Source of the DNA: Trichostrongylus colubriformis
Lineage: Eukaryota; Nematoda; Chromadorea; Rhabditida; Trichostrongylidae
NCBI GenBank assembly: GCA_963978905.1
Contig: OZ022257.1
Coordinates: 27,171,274 to 27,235,273, forward strand
Direction of reading: 5' to 3'
Length of the DNA: 64,000 bases
Shown here: positions 20,074 through 30,450 of the stretch, piece by piece
Layout of the letters: each line of letters begins with the position of its first letter
How positions within the stretch are numbered: position 1 is the stretch's first letter
Position numbers and translations under genes: made by a program
The notes under the pieces: generated by a model
What the model saw: only the letters and a program-made list of their open reading frames with translations
The model's database searches: none
Told to the model about the DNA's origin: nothing

Positions 20074-21545
20074 TTCGTACACACTGATAGTAGGCCATAT
20101 CCCGCTTACTGATGCTTATCGTTTTCGTGAACATGCTTCACTACTTGAACGTTTACATAGTCTAGCGGTCGATACCCAGTGTTGCTGCAAGTACCGCATT
20201 AGAATATGATTTCGAGTGAACCGCTTGCTTTGCTATCACAAAAATAGGTTGTATCATGATTATCACTGGAGATCGCATTATCGAAAGAAACGCACCATTT
20301 TTTGGAACGTCAGGCATTCAGCGGTCGATACATCGGTCAGTGATATCAGAACATAAACAAAATATGTTTACCCGATGCCCTTGCGCATCAGACGCGTTTG
20401 CTAAAGCGGTCGTACAATGTTAGCAAGGATTTCATCCCATCCAATTCCTAGCGGTTCTTATCAGCCACTGTAAGTCGTTATCAGTTTCACTGAGGCTCCT
20501 GTACCCAACAGTACCATTGAGGTACCCGTACCCTACAATACCTGCGAATATGAACATTCCACTGTTAGCCGTAGAAGCAAGCCGGCCTCGGTGACATTTC
20601 CCTTTCTCACGCTCCTAATCGAAGCTTAGCAACCATTATCAGTTTGGATCACCCACCATTAATGCCCCTGACCCACCCTGCTAAACACCCATGAGTGTCA
20701 GCGCTCCCGGATCAACGCGAAAGGCGGAACGAATTTGACGACTCTAGCCTTTTTACGCCCCTTATCGAATCTTATCAACCATTTTCAGTGCGGGTCACCC
20801 ACCATTAATGTTCCTGCCCCATACCGTAAAACACTTATAAATGTCAGCGCTCTTGAATCAACGCGAAAGGCAAAACGAATTCGACGACATTTGCCTTCTC
20901 GTGCTCATTAATAAATCTTATCAACCATTATCAACTTGGATCACCCACCATTAATGCCCCTGACCCACCCTGCTAAACACCCATGAGTGTCAGCGCTCCT
21001 GGATCAACGCGAAAGGCGAAACGAATTTGACGACTCTAGCCTTTTTACGCCCCTTATCGAATCTTATCAACCATTATCAGTGCGGGTCACCCACCATTAA
21101 TGTTCCTGCCCCATCCCGTATAACACTCATAAATGTCAGCGCTCTTGGATCAACGCGAAAAGCGAAACGGATCTGACGACTTTAGCCTTTTTACGCTCCT
21201 TATCGAATCTTATCAACCGTTATCAATGCTGGTCATCCACCATTAATGTCCCCGTCCCATCCCACAAAACCCCTATGGGTGTCAGCGCTTTAGGATCAAC
21301 CCGAAAGGCGAAATGGATTTGGTGACATTTGCCTTCCGAGGCTCCTTATCAGCCCTTATCAGCTGCTATCACTTTCGGTCCACCACCGCTGAGGTTCCCT
21401 TGGCACCCCCTATATCACTTGTAAAATTCAGCGTTCCAGCTTTGCTGCGACCCGAGATATGAATTTCGTGACAGACGGACAAACACACACACACAGACAC
21501 ACACACAGACATACTAAGCGAATTATATATAGTAGGATAGCCCAA
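20074..21545 (+). repeat. NR1 repeat: rest of head, 146-bp array, tail
   Basis: This is the right part of an NR1 copy that starts at 18090 and is split by the Penelope-like and Harbinger-like insertions. The head (ATGCTTATCGTTTTCGTGAA at 20111) is followed by an array in which GTCAGCGCT recurs at 20697, 20843, 20989, 21135 and 21281, exactly 146 bp apart. The tail has TTTGCTGCGACCCGAGATAT, GAATTTCGTGACAGACGG and an AC-rich microsatellite (about 21480-21512), ending near ATATATAGTAGGATAG. No protein is encoded. Confidence 0.85.
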
Positions 21546-21639
21546 CTGGTAAACATCTTGTGCCATTTGAACAGATTTGCCCCAAAGGGGGGGGGGGTAA
21601 CGTCCCTTCAGCACTATATGCAAACTGAAAAAAGTTGCA

Positions 21640-22150
21640 CAAAATATTCATGTAATAGACCAGTCCAATCGTCCAGCTACCACCGTGCGCTCTTCCTTCT
21701 CATGGGCCCGGCTTCGCCGGGCCCTTTTAGCATTTCATTTTTCTATGAATGCGTTTTACATAAACGTTGCATACGTCAGCGCTCGTTACTGATATCGATA
21801 CTCAAAATGAGCGCACGCTGGTAAAGATTTCAGGGAGAAGTGTGGCAATAGCTCGGCGCACACTGAGTAGGATGGAAAGAACGCATTTCTCCCGCGAAGA
21901 CTTTACTTCATCCAATCCGATGGGCAGGGAAAGAGAACACATTATAGCCATACGTCTAATCAAAGATACACCTAATAAGTATTCATTCTAGAATGTATTT
22001 AACGACACATCGTCTCATTCTCTTGGCATCCTCAAAAGGCAACTCTTCGCTGCTCTCTAAAAGCCATACTGATGGAAGCTTTGTGCATTCGACTGCAAAA
22101 TAAAAGGGAAGATTTTCCAAAGCGAAAGCTGTACAGTGACGTCATGACTG
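21640..22150 (+). repeat. NR3 dispersed repeat, copy 1
   Basis: Similar sequence recurs at 44700-45000 on the plus strand and partly inverted at 45480-45780. Landmarks are GCGCTCTTCCTTCTCATGGG, CATTTTTCTATGAATGCGTT, and further right GAACACATTATAGCCATACG. A GC-rich hairpin is at 21704-21724. No conserved coding frame. Confidence 0.5.
21704..21724. repeat. GC-rich perfect hairpin followed by TTTT
   Basis: GGGCCCGGC (21704-21712) and GCCGGGCCC (21716-21724) form a 9-bp perfect stem with loop TTC, followed by four T. It resembles a terminator structure, but in this eukaryotic repeat its role is unknown. Confidence 0.8.
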
Positions 22151-22198
22151 ATCGTTCCCGAAACCTACATGATCCACTGCAGTTATGAGCAGGGTTAA

Positions 22199-22430
22199 GG
22201 CAGCTTTCCCGATTTTCGAATTTGCGGAATCGCAAAAGCGGAATTTGCGAAAAAGCACTAGATAGGTATGGATTGGGAGAATTGCGGAATTCGCAGTATT
22301 GTGGAAAGAAAAGTAGAAGTGAAGACGATTCTCTGCAAATTTCGCAATTCTCCCAAACGATACGTATCCCATCCCCTTCCACAATTCTGCACTTTCACAA
22401 ATTCCACGATTTCGTAGATTCCACAATCTC
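22199..22430. mobile_element. Harbinger-like family member, short copy
   Basis: Starts GGCAGCTTTCCCG after TAA (22196-22198), then has two inverted blocks of TTTGCGGAAT-type repeats and GATACGTATC-like palindromes (22355-22365), the same subterminal vocabulary as 18980-20070. The right terminus is not preserved. Confidence 0.5.
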
Positions 22431-22887
22431 ACTGGCTTACATATATGATAGTAGGATACCTATTGTAATGGGAGCCAAAATCACTAATTTCTGGAACACC
22501 TCTGCTTTTACGTTTACTGAACCACAAGAGCAATAAATCATGCGTGTGGTATGTAATTCAACAGACGATAAGTGTCCACTGCTTCCTGACTATTCAATGC
22601 GGTGGTAAAGGCACAGTAAACGATGATATGAGTATTTTGGTCCCATAAGCAAGTAGGTAGCGCATTCCACGACGGCAAAGCGTGTGCCATCATCGCGGCG
22701 CGACGATGAGTGCTCAACGCGTAGAGAACATGTTAATAAGGTGGCGGTCACCGACTCAAGATGGCCTACACTCGTCTCCGATTCGACAGGAGAGCAAGCG
22801 GTGGCCTTCACGCGTATGAGAGGCATGATATCGACTGCGATAAGAAGTGATAGGAAAAACTACCGCTGTGAAGACCCTCATCGGATC
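22431..22887. other. No gene recognised
   Basis: Mixed sequence with short overlapping frames on both strands at 22590-22900. No domain or repeat boundary recognised. Confidence 0.4.
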
Positions 22888-23158
22888 ACATTATCACGTT
22901 GACTGGCGCACACTACTGCTTACGATCCATGGTGATGTTGTGCAAAATGAGTTTGATCGGCCCGACCACAGTCGTGTATGGAATCAAGCGCCAATTTCCT
23001 TCCCTCTGCTTTCAGCTGAGCTATTGAGTTGGAAAACGGGAAAGATGGCGTTATAAAAAAGCACTCCGGTATAAATATACTTCAGTCGCTTTGCATCGAA
23101 CCCATTTTGCACGTCATCGACAAGAATCGCGCGCTTTAGTGTGCGCCAGTTAACTGGT
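22888..23158. repeat. ACCAGTTGG hairpin module
   Basis: Partly degraded left end (GTTGACTGGCGCACACTACT) and good right end (GTGCGCCAGTTAACTGGT). The interior closely matches the copies at 18090 and 46780. The NR1 head follows on the right. Confidence 0.7.
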
Positions 23159-23548
23159 TGGGATCATCAGTGGGAGACTGGATAGGTAAGAGGTCGATAG
23201 TTTTGTATTCGATAGCATCGATTGGTACTATTTGTTCACTTGCTGACCATCAAATTCCTACACATTAATAGTAGATCCATAACCCCTTATCGATGTTAAT
23301 CGTTTTCGTAAACATGCTTCACTACTTGAAATTTTATATGGTCTAGCGGTCGATACCCAGTGTTGCTGTCAGTACCGCATTAGAAAAAGATTTCGAGTGA
23401 GCCGCTTGCTTTTCTTACACAAACATAGGTTGTATCATGATTATCAGGGTAGATCGCAGTATCAATAAAAATTTGCCATTGTTTTTGGAACAACAGGCAA
23501 TTCAGCGGTCGATACATCGGCCAGTGATATCGAAACATAAACAAAATA

Positions 23549-24199
23549 TTAGGTACTTTAGAAAGTCTTTTCGTATTTTTAAATACCGCTTTTTCCCTCA
23601 AAACTCTTTCCACTAAATTTCTTCTGTACATATATATGTAGTACAAGTCCACACGCATCTATAGGTATTGTTGTCTTCCATCTCCCGGATAACCTTTTTC
23701 GGCAAAATAATCATATCAAAGGTCACCTCATTTTCAATTCCAATTTTTTTCTTTTGAATGGCTTTAGACAGGGAAAGGAAAAGGTAATAATCCGATGGAG
23801 CAAGATCAGGGCTTTAAGGCAGCAATTTTATCCAAGCTCGAGAATTTTTTGACGAAGCGATTTTTTGGCAAGTTCTTCCCACTATTGAAAAAGTGACTCG
23901 TCAAAAAATTCTCGAGCTTGGATAAAAATTGCTGCCCCATACACCTTATAGCTCCACTGCATTATTACCCTTTCCTATCCTTGTGTAACGCCATTCGAAG
24001 AAAAATTTTTTTATAATTTTTTTATTGAAAATGAAATTGACCTTTGATATGTTTATGCCGAAAAAGGTTATCCGGGAGATGGAAGACATTAATACCTGTA
24101 GATGTGTGTGGATTTGTACTACATGTGTATGTACAGAAAAGCAGTTTGGAGGGAAGAAGCGGTATTTGAAAATACGAAAAGACTTTTTAGACTACCCAA
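23549..24199. mobile_element. Palindromic mariner derivative made of two 3' ends, 651 bp
   Basis: Outer ends are mariner-like (TTAGGTACTTTAGAAAGTC on the left; TTGGGTAGTCTAAAAAGTC as reverse complement on the right), flanked by TA on the left and a changed GA on the right, at a site known from intact NR1 copies. Both halves translate toward their own outer end as the same transposase C-terminal region (minus RNLVERVLREKAVFKNTKRL; plus EKQFGGKKRYLKIRKDF). The inner 38-bp arms, 23818-23855 and 23898-23936, pair almost perfectly around CTCGAGAATTTTTTGACGA. It has no 5' half and no complete gene. Confidence 0.8.
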
Positions 24200-24240
24200 G
24201 ATGTTCACACAATGGCAATGAGCATCAGACGCTTTTGTTA

Positions 24241-24742
24241 GAGGCACTTTCCGCGGTAGCCTTCAAAAGGTGAAAGCGCTCAATTATCGAATTAGAGGTG
24301 CTGAGGGATACGTCGAAGAAGAAGAATCCGAAAGAAGCCCCGAAAAATGGCCATATCGGGCTTTTCGAGGCTCTCCTGACATTTGGCTTTGCACGAGATT
24401 ACCGCGTGAAAACGAGTCTTTGAAACTGTTCCCAGTGGATGGTATCATGAGGATCCCCAAGATATTACCTGTTTCCCTAAGTGAGCATTTCATTAACTAC
24501 TGGAATTTCTTCTTTATCTTATTTTATCGCATGAAACACAGGCCCACGTAGCCACGTTGGAAAAACTTCGTCCATTGCCAGGTGTGGTCGCAGTTGATGG
24601 ACGGGGTCGCAGTTGCCTTCCGCTGACTTAGCTCTACCAAAAAGCCTCGTGGCGCCGCTCAAAGGGTTTAGCTTCGACATTTACTCGAGAGTCTATCGGC
24701 AGCGGCATGGTAAATTGCTGGTGAATATCGAAGAAAGTGCCT
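24241..24742. mobile_element. TTA-flanked non-autonomous DNA element, 502 bp
   Basis: Short terminal inverted repeats GAGGCACTTTC (left) and AAGGCACTTTC (right, as reverse complement) with TTA duplicated at 24238-24240 and 24743-24745. Intact NR1 copies (for example 20390-20410) give the empty site. The 3-bp TTA duplication suggests the PIF/Harbinger group, but no transposase remains. The interior translation has no recognised domain. Confidence 0.6.
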
Positions 24743-25385
24743 TTAAAGCGGTCGTATAGTAGCAGCAAGCGATGTAAAGGATATCATTTCATGCGATTCC
24801 TAGCGGTTTTTATCAGCCACTGTAAGCCGTTATCAGTTTCAATGAGGCCATCGTACCCAACAATACCATTGGGGTCCCCGTACCCTACAATACCTGCGAA
24901 TGTAAACATTTCACTGCTAGCCGTAAAAAGTGAACCGGCCTTCGTGACATTTGCCTTCTCCTGCTCCATATCAAATCTTATCAACCATTATCAATTTTTA
25001 TCACCACCATTAATGTCCTTGACCCACCCTGCTTAACACCTATGAGTACCAGCGCTCTTGAATCAACACGAAAGACGACATTTGCCTTCTCATGCTCCTT
25101 ATCAAATCTCATCAACCATTATCAATTTGGATCACCCACCAATAGTGTTCCCGCCCTATTTCGCAAAGTACTTATAAATGTCGGCGCTCTAGCATCAGCT
25201 AAGAAGACGAAACAACCTTGGTGACATTCGCCTTTTGAGGCTCCTTATCAGCGCGTATCAGCTGCCATCTTGCGGTCCACCACCGCCTAGGTCTCCTTAC
25301 CACCCCTATATCAGTTGTGAAATTCAGCGTCCCAGCTTTGCTGCGACGCGAGATATGAATTTCGTGACAAACAGACGGAGTAGGA

Positions 25386-25943
25386 TGTTGAAATTTGTCC
25401 AAATGCTTGCTTTTAAGTTGCGACCTCTTTTAAACCGAGGGTCGGAAACACTTCACTTTCAAACTTCTCGATATCTTTCCTTGTTTTTTTTTTACACTTG
25501 TGTTCTTCGGCACTTCCAAGGTCCTTATAGAGCGCGACGAGACACGAAAATTACCGTGAACAGCGCCTGTAATCGAACGCGTTTAAAGCAGTACCATACG
25601 CGTAACTCCCTCTCCCATATCCCCTGAGCCTTGGCTATTTCGATTAAAAATATAGCTTTCGCCAAAATTGCCTCAAGGAGGCAAAATTTTTCTACCTTTC
25701 CAGGATCAATCACAACGGACAACGTCAGCATTACCAGCAAATTCTAAGCCATTCAATTAGCTGTTTACCTCGTCCCATGTCAAGGAAGGGAAAATAGAGA
25801 GCCTGTGACAAACGACTCCACGGAATGAATTGGCAAAGAGGAGGTGCTTGACCGCTAAACTAATTACATAACCGCGATATCATACACTGTGCAATGATTG
25901 TTCTGCCGAACATCACCATACTTATAGCACGTCTGCGTTAATC
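25386..25943. other. No gene recognised
   Basis: No coding region found. A small hairpin, AAAATTGCCTC with GAGGCAAAATTTT, lies at about 25664-25690. Confidence 0.4.
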
Positions 25944-25946
25944 TAA

Positions 25947-26530
25947 GGCAGCGTTTATAGTTTTAAAATCTGAGGGGTTGCAGAATTGCGGAATTTGCGA
26001 TTGCGAATTGAGGAAACTAAAATTGCGGAAATTGTGGGGAAGCATATCGATTTCCATGCTACGAAGAGACGAGAGCATCACAGAAAGGAAAGGATTGAAA
26101 AGTGCGGCATGTGGTCGCGGAATTGTGGAATCTGCGGAATTGTGGAATTTGCGAAACTGTGTAATCTGCGGAAAAAAAACAAGGATACGCATAGAATGGG
26201 AGAATCGCAGAACCGGCAGAGCTGTGGGAATGCAGAATTGTGAAATTGCGGGATAATGGGATGTGCGGGAAGGAATAAGATAAACATCGATTGCTTTGTC
26301 AGCGATCATGGATGGTGAGACAAAGAACTTTCTACGCTGAAGAAACAGGTAAACCTCATACAATACTTTTTCGTTGTATAGTTTCTTCCGTTCTCGTTCA
26401 CTTTCTTCTGCTCTCGAAGCTTCATTCGTTTTCGATTTGCGAATTCCGTCTGCTGTCATGGTATAGTGTATTTGGCTAGCTTACAAGTGTTCCGACCGGC
26501 GCGGGAAGTCATGTCACTAGTGATATGTGG
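25947..26530 (+). mobile_element. Harbinger-like family member, left half only
   Basis: Begins GGCAGCGTTTATAGTTTT after TAA (25944-25946). It follows the same order as 18980-19620, including the ACAAAGAACTTTCTACGCTG block (19415 in the other copy) and TGTTCCGACCGGCG. It loses similarity after about 26530, so the right half is deleted. Confidence 0.6.
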
Positions 26531-27112
26531 AAGGTAATACACTATATAGAAACGACGGAGTCAAGGTTCTCGTAAGACTAAAAGATTGTATCACGAACTG
26601 TTACACTAACTAGCTTCCCCTTCATCATAGATCGTTTCACCTTTCAGTTGAAAGTTATATTCGATGAAAGATGCCCTAACTAAATGTTTAAGTTACAAAA
26701 ATATCCATCCTCATTACATATTTACTTTCACAAATATCTGTCTCTAGTCTTCTACCCTTATCCTTGACATAATTAGACCAGCTAGAACATAAAACCCATT
26801 ACTTGGAACGACAGACAGAATCAGAGGAAAAGTCCCTTCAACAATGAGGCTGCTTTCATACCTAACTGAATGGAATTTCATGATTTTCAGCGTAAAGTAT
26901 AAGAAGCGAATCGATCGAGAAAATGAGAGTATTCGATAACAGAATTAGGGATTACCGGCAGATTGAAGTCTCAGATTATCCGCACTTTTGAATATTCGCC
27001 GTTATGCATATGGGCTAACGTGGCGTCGCTAACGATCTCAGATCGCAGATTATCCGACACGCCGATCCGTCAATCCGCCAAAAATCTCACTCAGTTGGGT
27101 ATAAATGCAGCC
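26531..27112. other. No gene recognised
   Basis: AT-rich, mostly unique-looking sequence. The right end (27088-27112, GGGTATAAATGCAGCC) looks like the terminus of another copy of the small elements described next. Confidence 0.4.
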
Positions 27113-27115
27113 TAA

Positions 27116-27289
27116 GGCCGCGATCGTACTCTGCGATGTCGGCGACAGGGCGTGGCTGCTTATATCTGCGTCTCCGCCTATGCCATTCTGCCTCGTTGCT
27201 TGCGTTATCTCTGCATCTCCCAGGTGCCACTTTCCCTCGCTGCCTGTGAACGTAGCCAAGCCCTGCTAGCGGTGAGTATGACCGCGGCC
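27116..27289. mobile_element. Small TAA-flanked MITE, first of an adjacent pair
   Basis: Termini GGCCGCGATCGTACTC and, as reverse complement, GGCCGCGGTCATACTC, with TAA on both sides (27113-27115, 27290-27292). 174 bp, non-coding. Confidence 0.45.
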
Positions 27290-27292
27290 TAA

Positions 27293-27502
27293 GGACGCTT
27301 TCCTACTCAACTAGACGGCGCATCGCCGTCAAGTAAAAGATACGTACTGATCAAGAAAGTAAGCGCATCGCCGCACCCACGGCTTTGGCCATTTGCCAGG
27401 AAGCAGAAGAACTGGCTTGGTGGTACGTGGCGTCGACAAAAATCCAAATCGTGGACGCATAGATGCTTCAAGAATCCTATTTAGTCGGGTATGAACGCAG
27501 CC
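27293..27502. mobile_element. Small TAA-flanked MITE, second of an adjacent pair
   Basis: Termini GGACGCTTTCCTACTC and, as reverse complement, GGCTGCGTTCATACCC, with TAA at 27290-27292 and 27503-27505. It shares one TAA with the previous element and has related ends. 210 bp. Confidence 0.4.
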
Positions 27503-28533
27503 TAAGTAATAGTGCGTATGAGTACTGCAACAATTGTTGACGTGTATGAGTAATGGCAACAATTATTGACATCCAATCTGCTCGCGTGATAAAAGTGATG
27601 AGATCTTTCATTCTTTGACCTTTCTGGTGAGGTTGATTCTAATTTAACTTTCGCTTGATATGGTTCGTTCTATTTTATGTGATTGGAGGAAGTTTCATTC
27701 GTTGAGTCCTCTAAGGGGCTCACATTCTAAGATCAGAAACTGACACTCTCTTCCAACTTCTACAATTGCTGTACCTCGGTCCTCAAAACGGCTAATATTT
27801 TAGGGCCAGGAACTAACACTCGCTTCCAACTATGATTACTCACGTACAACAGTCATTCTTCTTATTTTCTTCGTCAGTGAAACAACATTTGGAAACCGGA
27901 GATCAGATACTTTCCGTGAGACATTTTGTACAGTAAGCTTTGAAACTGCTCGGATGGCGAAAGTCCAAGCCTTTTTCGAATTTGTCTCAGTTGTAGATAA
28001 TTGAGATTGTGCTATCGCAAAGGGGGGGGGGCATCTCACAGAAAAGTTCCACACCTGAGTACTTCTAAAGGATTTTTGTAGGGTCACTCTGCTCATTCGC
28101 GCGTATATTTTTGCCATTCAAGCGTATACCTTAGCCAACGCTGAAACCGCGCGCGCCGCGGCGCACATCATGATAAAAAAATTACACAACCAAATCGCCG
28201 CCGATGAACCCAATACTTCAAGAGGGAATGGTTTTGTGATCAGTATGTATCCTGTGCACATTCGTCGACGCGCCTATGCGCCAATGCGCCGATGCGCTGA
28301 ATCGCCCATGCTCTGATGCGCCCAAAACGTCGGCAGGGCGTGGCCAGGCGATCGATGAGTATCTTCAACTACATTCGCCGATGCGTCAATCACGGCTGTG
28401 AACGCGGCCAAACAGGTAAAAGTCTTCATTCTTTGCTAACCTATTTCATTTGGCCGCCCGTTCGCATATGTAAGCTAGATACACAGTCCGCAGTCTACGT
28501 CAAAACAATGAGCAAGCGGGACTTTTCCATGTA
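27503..28533. other. No gene recognised; degenerate GCGCC-ATGCG tract
   Basis: 27506-28150 has no recognisable feature beyond a G run at 28021-28030. From about 28255 to 28400 variants of GCGCCNATGCG recur irregularly, a degenerate simple repeat. Confidence 0.4.
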
Positions 28534-29431
28534 TTAGGTTGTAAGGAAAGTTCTGGCCGCTTTTTCGCGTTCACAGGATAAATTTAAATATCAGAGCGCG
28601 TCAACATGAATCAGCTGACATATTGTGCTCGTTAGATAGACAAAAAGTTGCTCTTTCAGAATATATGTTTTATTTGGAATGCCACAAGGTTTTCGAATTA
28701 TTAGGGAAATTTTAAAGTGCTGCGAAAATGGCACTTTTAAGATGGCTTCACCTTAGGAGTTCTTGCTTAGCCGAGTCCCAGCGAAGAGGACCACAAATGT
28801 GAATACTGCAAGAGGAGGGGGTGAAGCATTGGATGGAACACTTTGTCTCTGGTTTCAGAAGTGCAGAAATGAGAACGAGCTGCTTGGATTGTCAGTTGAT
28901 CAAATCGCTTTAACTAAAACGGCAGAAGGCGATGAGCGTCCATATTTGCAGGGGATATCCACAAGTATTGGCCCTCAACAAGCAACCTTAGTTGACCACC
29001 TCAAGTGGCCTTGATTTGGAAAAATCCAAAAAAATAGGTGCCGCGGGACCTCTCACGGCAGTCATGCGCAAGCGCATTTTTCACAAATCCTATTCCACTA
29101 ATTGAAGCAAATGCGGAGTAAGGCCCTTACTCGTCTATCATGTTCATCAGATCTAGCGCTAACTATGCCCCACTTTCCAAAACATCTGGCCAGCTCTTTC
29201 AGTAGCAGTGTGTTTAGAAAGAGTGGCGATTTGGAGTCGACTTTTTTTCATTTCGCGCAATATTAATCATCAGCCCTTTATCAAATTGAGATATGTAGGT
29301 ATGCATAGTGTTGCCAAGAGTGTAGCGAATCTAATGGTGCTCATTCTGTGAGAAAAGATGCACTCTGAGCCGAGTTATGATCTCTCGAACTTGAAATTTC
29401 AAAAACCGGCCAAAACTTTCTTTACAACCTA
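28534..29431 (+). mobile_element. Internally deleted mariner, 898 bp
   Basis: Terminal inverted repeats start TTAGGTTGTAAGGAAAGTTC (right end: two differences) with TA at 28532-28533 and 29432-29433. Broken plus-strand frames keep a DNA-binding part (EGDERPYLQGISTSIG, DHLK) and a C-terminal part (SSDLALTMPHFPKHLASS, in which the third catalytic Asp is Met). The first two catalytic Asp regions are deleted. Non-autonomous. Confidence 0.8.
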
Positions 29432-29739
29432 ATATTATAGAGATGACAAGTGGACATCGGGTGGTTAAGCGAACTTGATTACCGACGAGGGGAGTTGGAA
29501 GGCAAATTTCAACAAATCTACTGCGGCCTTCGTACTGACCTCGAATCGTCGGCCTCTACAGAATAGGAGTTATGTGGGACAAAAAAGTTTTTTAGTGAGT
29601 GAGCAGCGTTGTTAACTGAAGACAAAGGTTGGAAGGAGTGTGAGAGAGCTCATCACTTCACAGCTCAACCAGTTGGCCTATCGGGCAGTAATGTGCAATC
29701 ACACGGGGGAATTCTGCAAAGTAAAAATGTGATAAACAT

Positions 29740-30450
29740 AACAATGTGTTGGGCTAAAAAAACTTCACGCTCCAAGCCTACAAAACCCGCCTTAATTTTC
29801 CAAAAAAAGCGCGGAAAACGCGGAACCGCGTTTTTTTTCGTTTTTTGCTGTAACTCGGTTTGTTTTGCCTCATATCCATACAAATATATATTAATCGAAT
29901 CAGCTCACCGAGCTCTACACAATGATACCTTCAAACTGACTTATTATGTACTCGAATGCACGAAGTGCCAGTGGGCACTCACCTGCCAGCGACGCGCACT
30001 ATAATTATAACCAGGAGGCAAATCTGCCGTCAACTTACAAAACTCAACAACTTACAGGGATACTATCCTAGTCAAAACTGAATTAAAAGTAGTTTCTTAA
30101 TCTCTTATGGTGGCATTTCATTAGGTATCACTTCACCCAGTATGCTATAGTAGTCACCATCTGATTATTGTCCAAAGAAATTGAATTTTTTTGAACTTCA
30201 ACGGTCTTACCTTATCCAAAGAAAATCAGTGTACCGGTTGAGTGTATCACAATTTATTTACTATAAAAACCATGATAAGTAAAATTTCCAATCCTTCTCA
30301 AAAGTTTTTTCCGTTCTACCCTGTCTGACCCCTCGATCCCATAGCAATTAGTCAGCTCACTGAGATCTCCCAGACAGGAATTGATCGGCCTTCCACAGTG
30401 ATATGCCACTGCATCAACCAAACGGATTGGATAACAATGTGATAACAGGG
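29740..30450 (+). repeat. Left arm of a 2.6-kb inverted repeat
   Basis: Matches the reverse complement of 31550-32375 through shared blocks: the hairpin AAAACGCGG/CCGCGTTTT (29815-29840), CACCGAGCTCTACACA, CCAGTGGGCACTCA, ATAACCAGGAGGCAAATCTG, CAGTATGCTATAGTAG, CCGGTTGAGTGTATCACAAT, and GATCGGCCTTCCACAG. The arm lacks the MITE present in the right arm. No gene recognised. Confidence 0.8.

Larger units (their letters stand above)
23159..25385 (+). repeat. NR1 repeat copy split by two insertions
   Basis: Head at 23159-23548, a short piece at 24202-24240, and the rest of head, array and tail at 24743-25385. The pieces join to the same order as the copy at 47040-48772. The insertions are a palindromic mariner derivative (23549-24199) and a TTA-flanked element (24241-24742). 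The tail ends TTCGTGACAAACAGACGG then AGTAGGAT. Confidence 0.8.

Noticed and set aside
20690..21290. CRISPR-like regular repeats
   Set aside because: The 146-bp units are contiguous tandem monomers without unique spacers, in a eukaryotic repeat.
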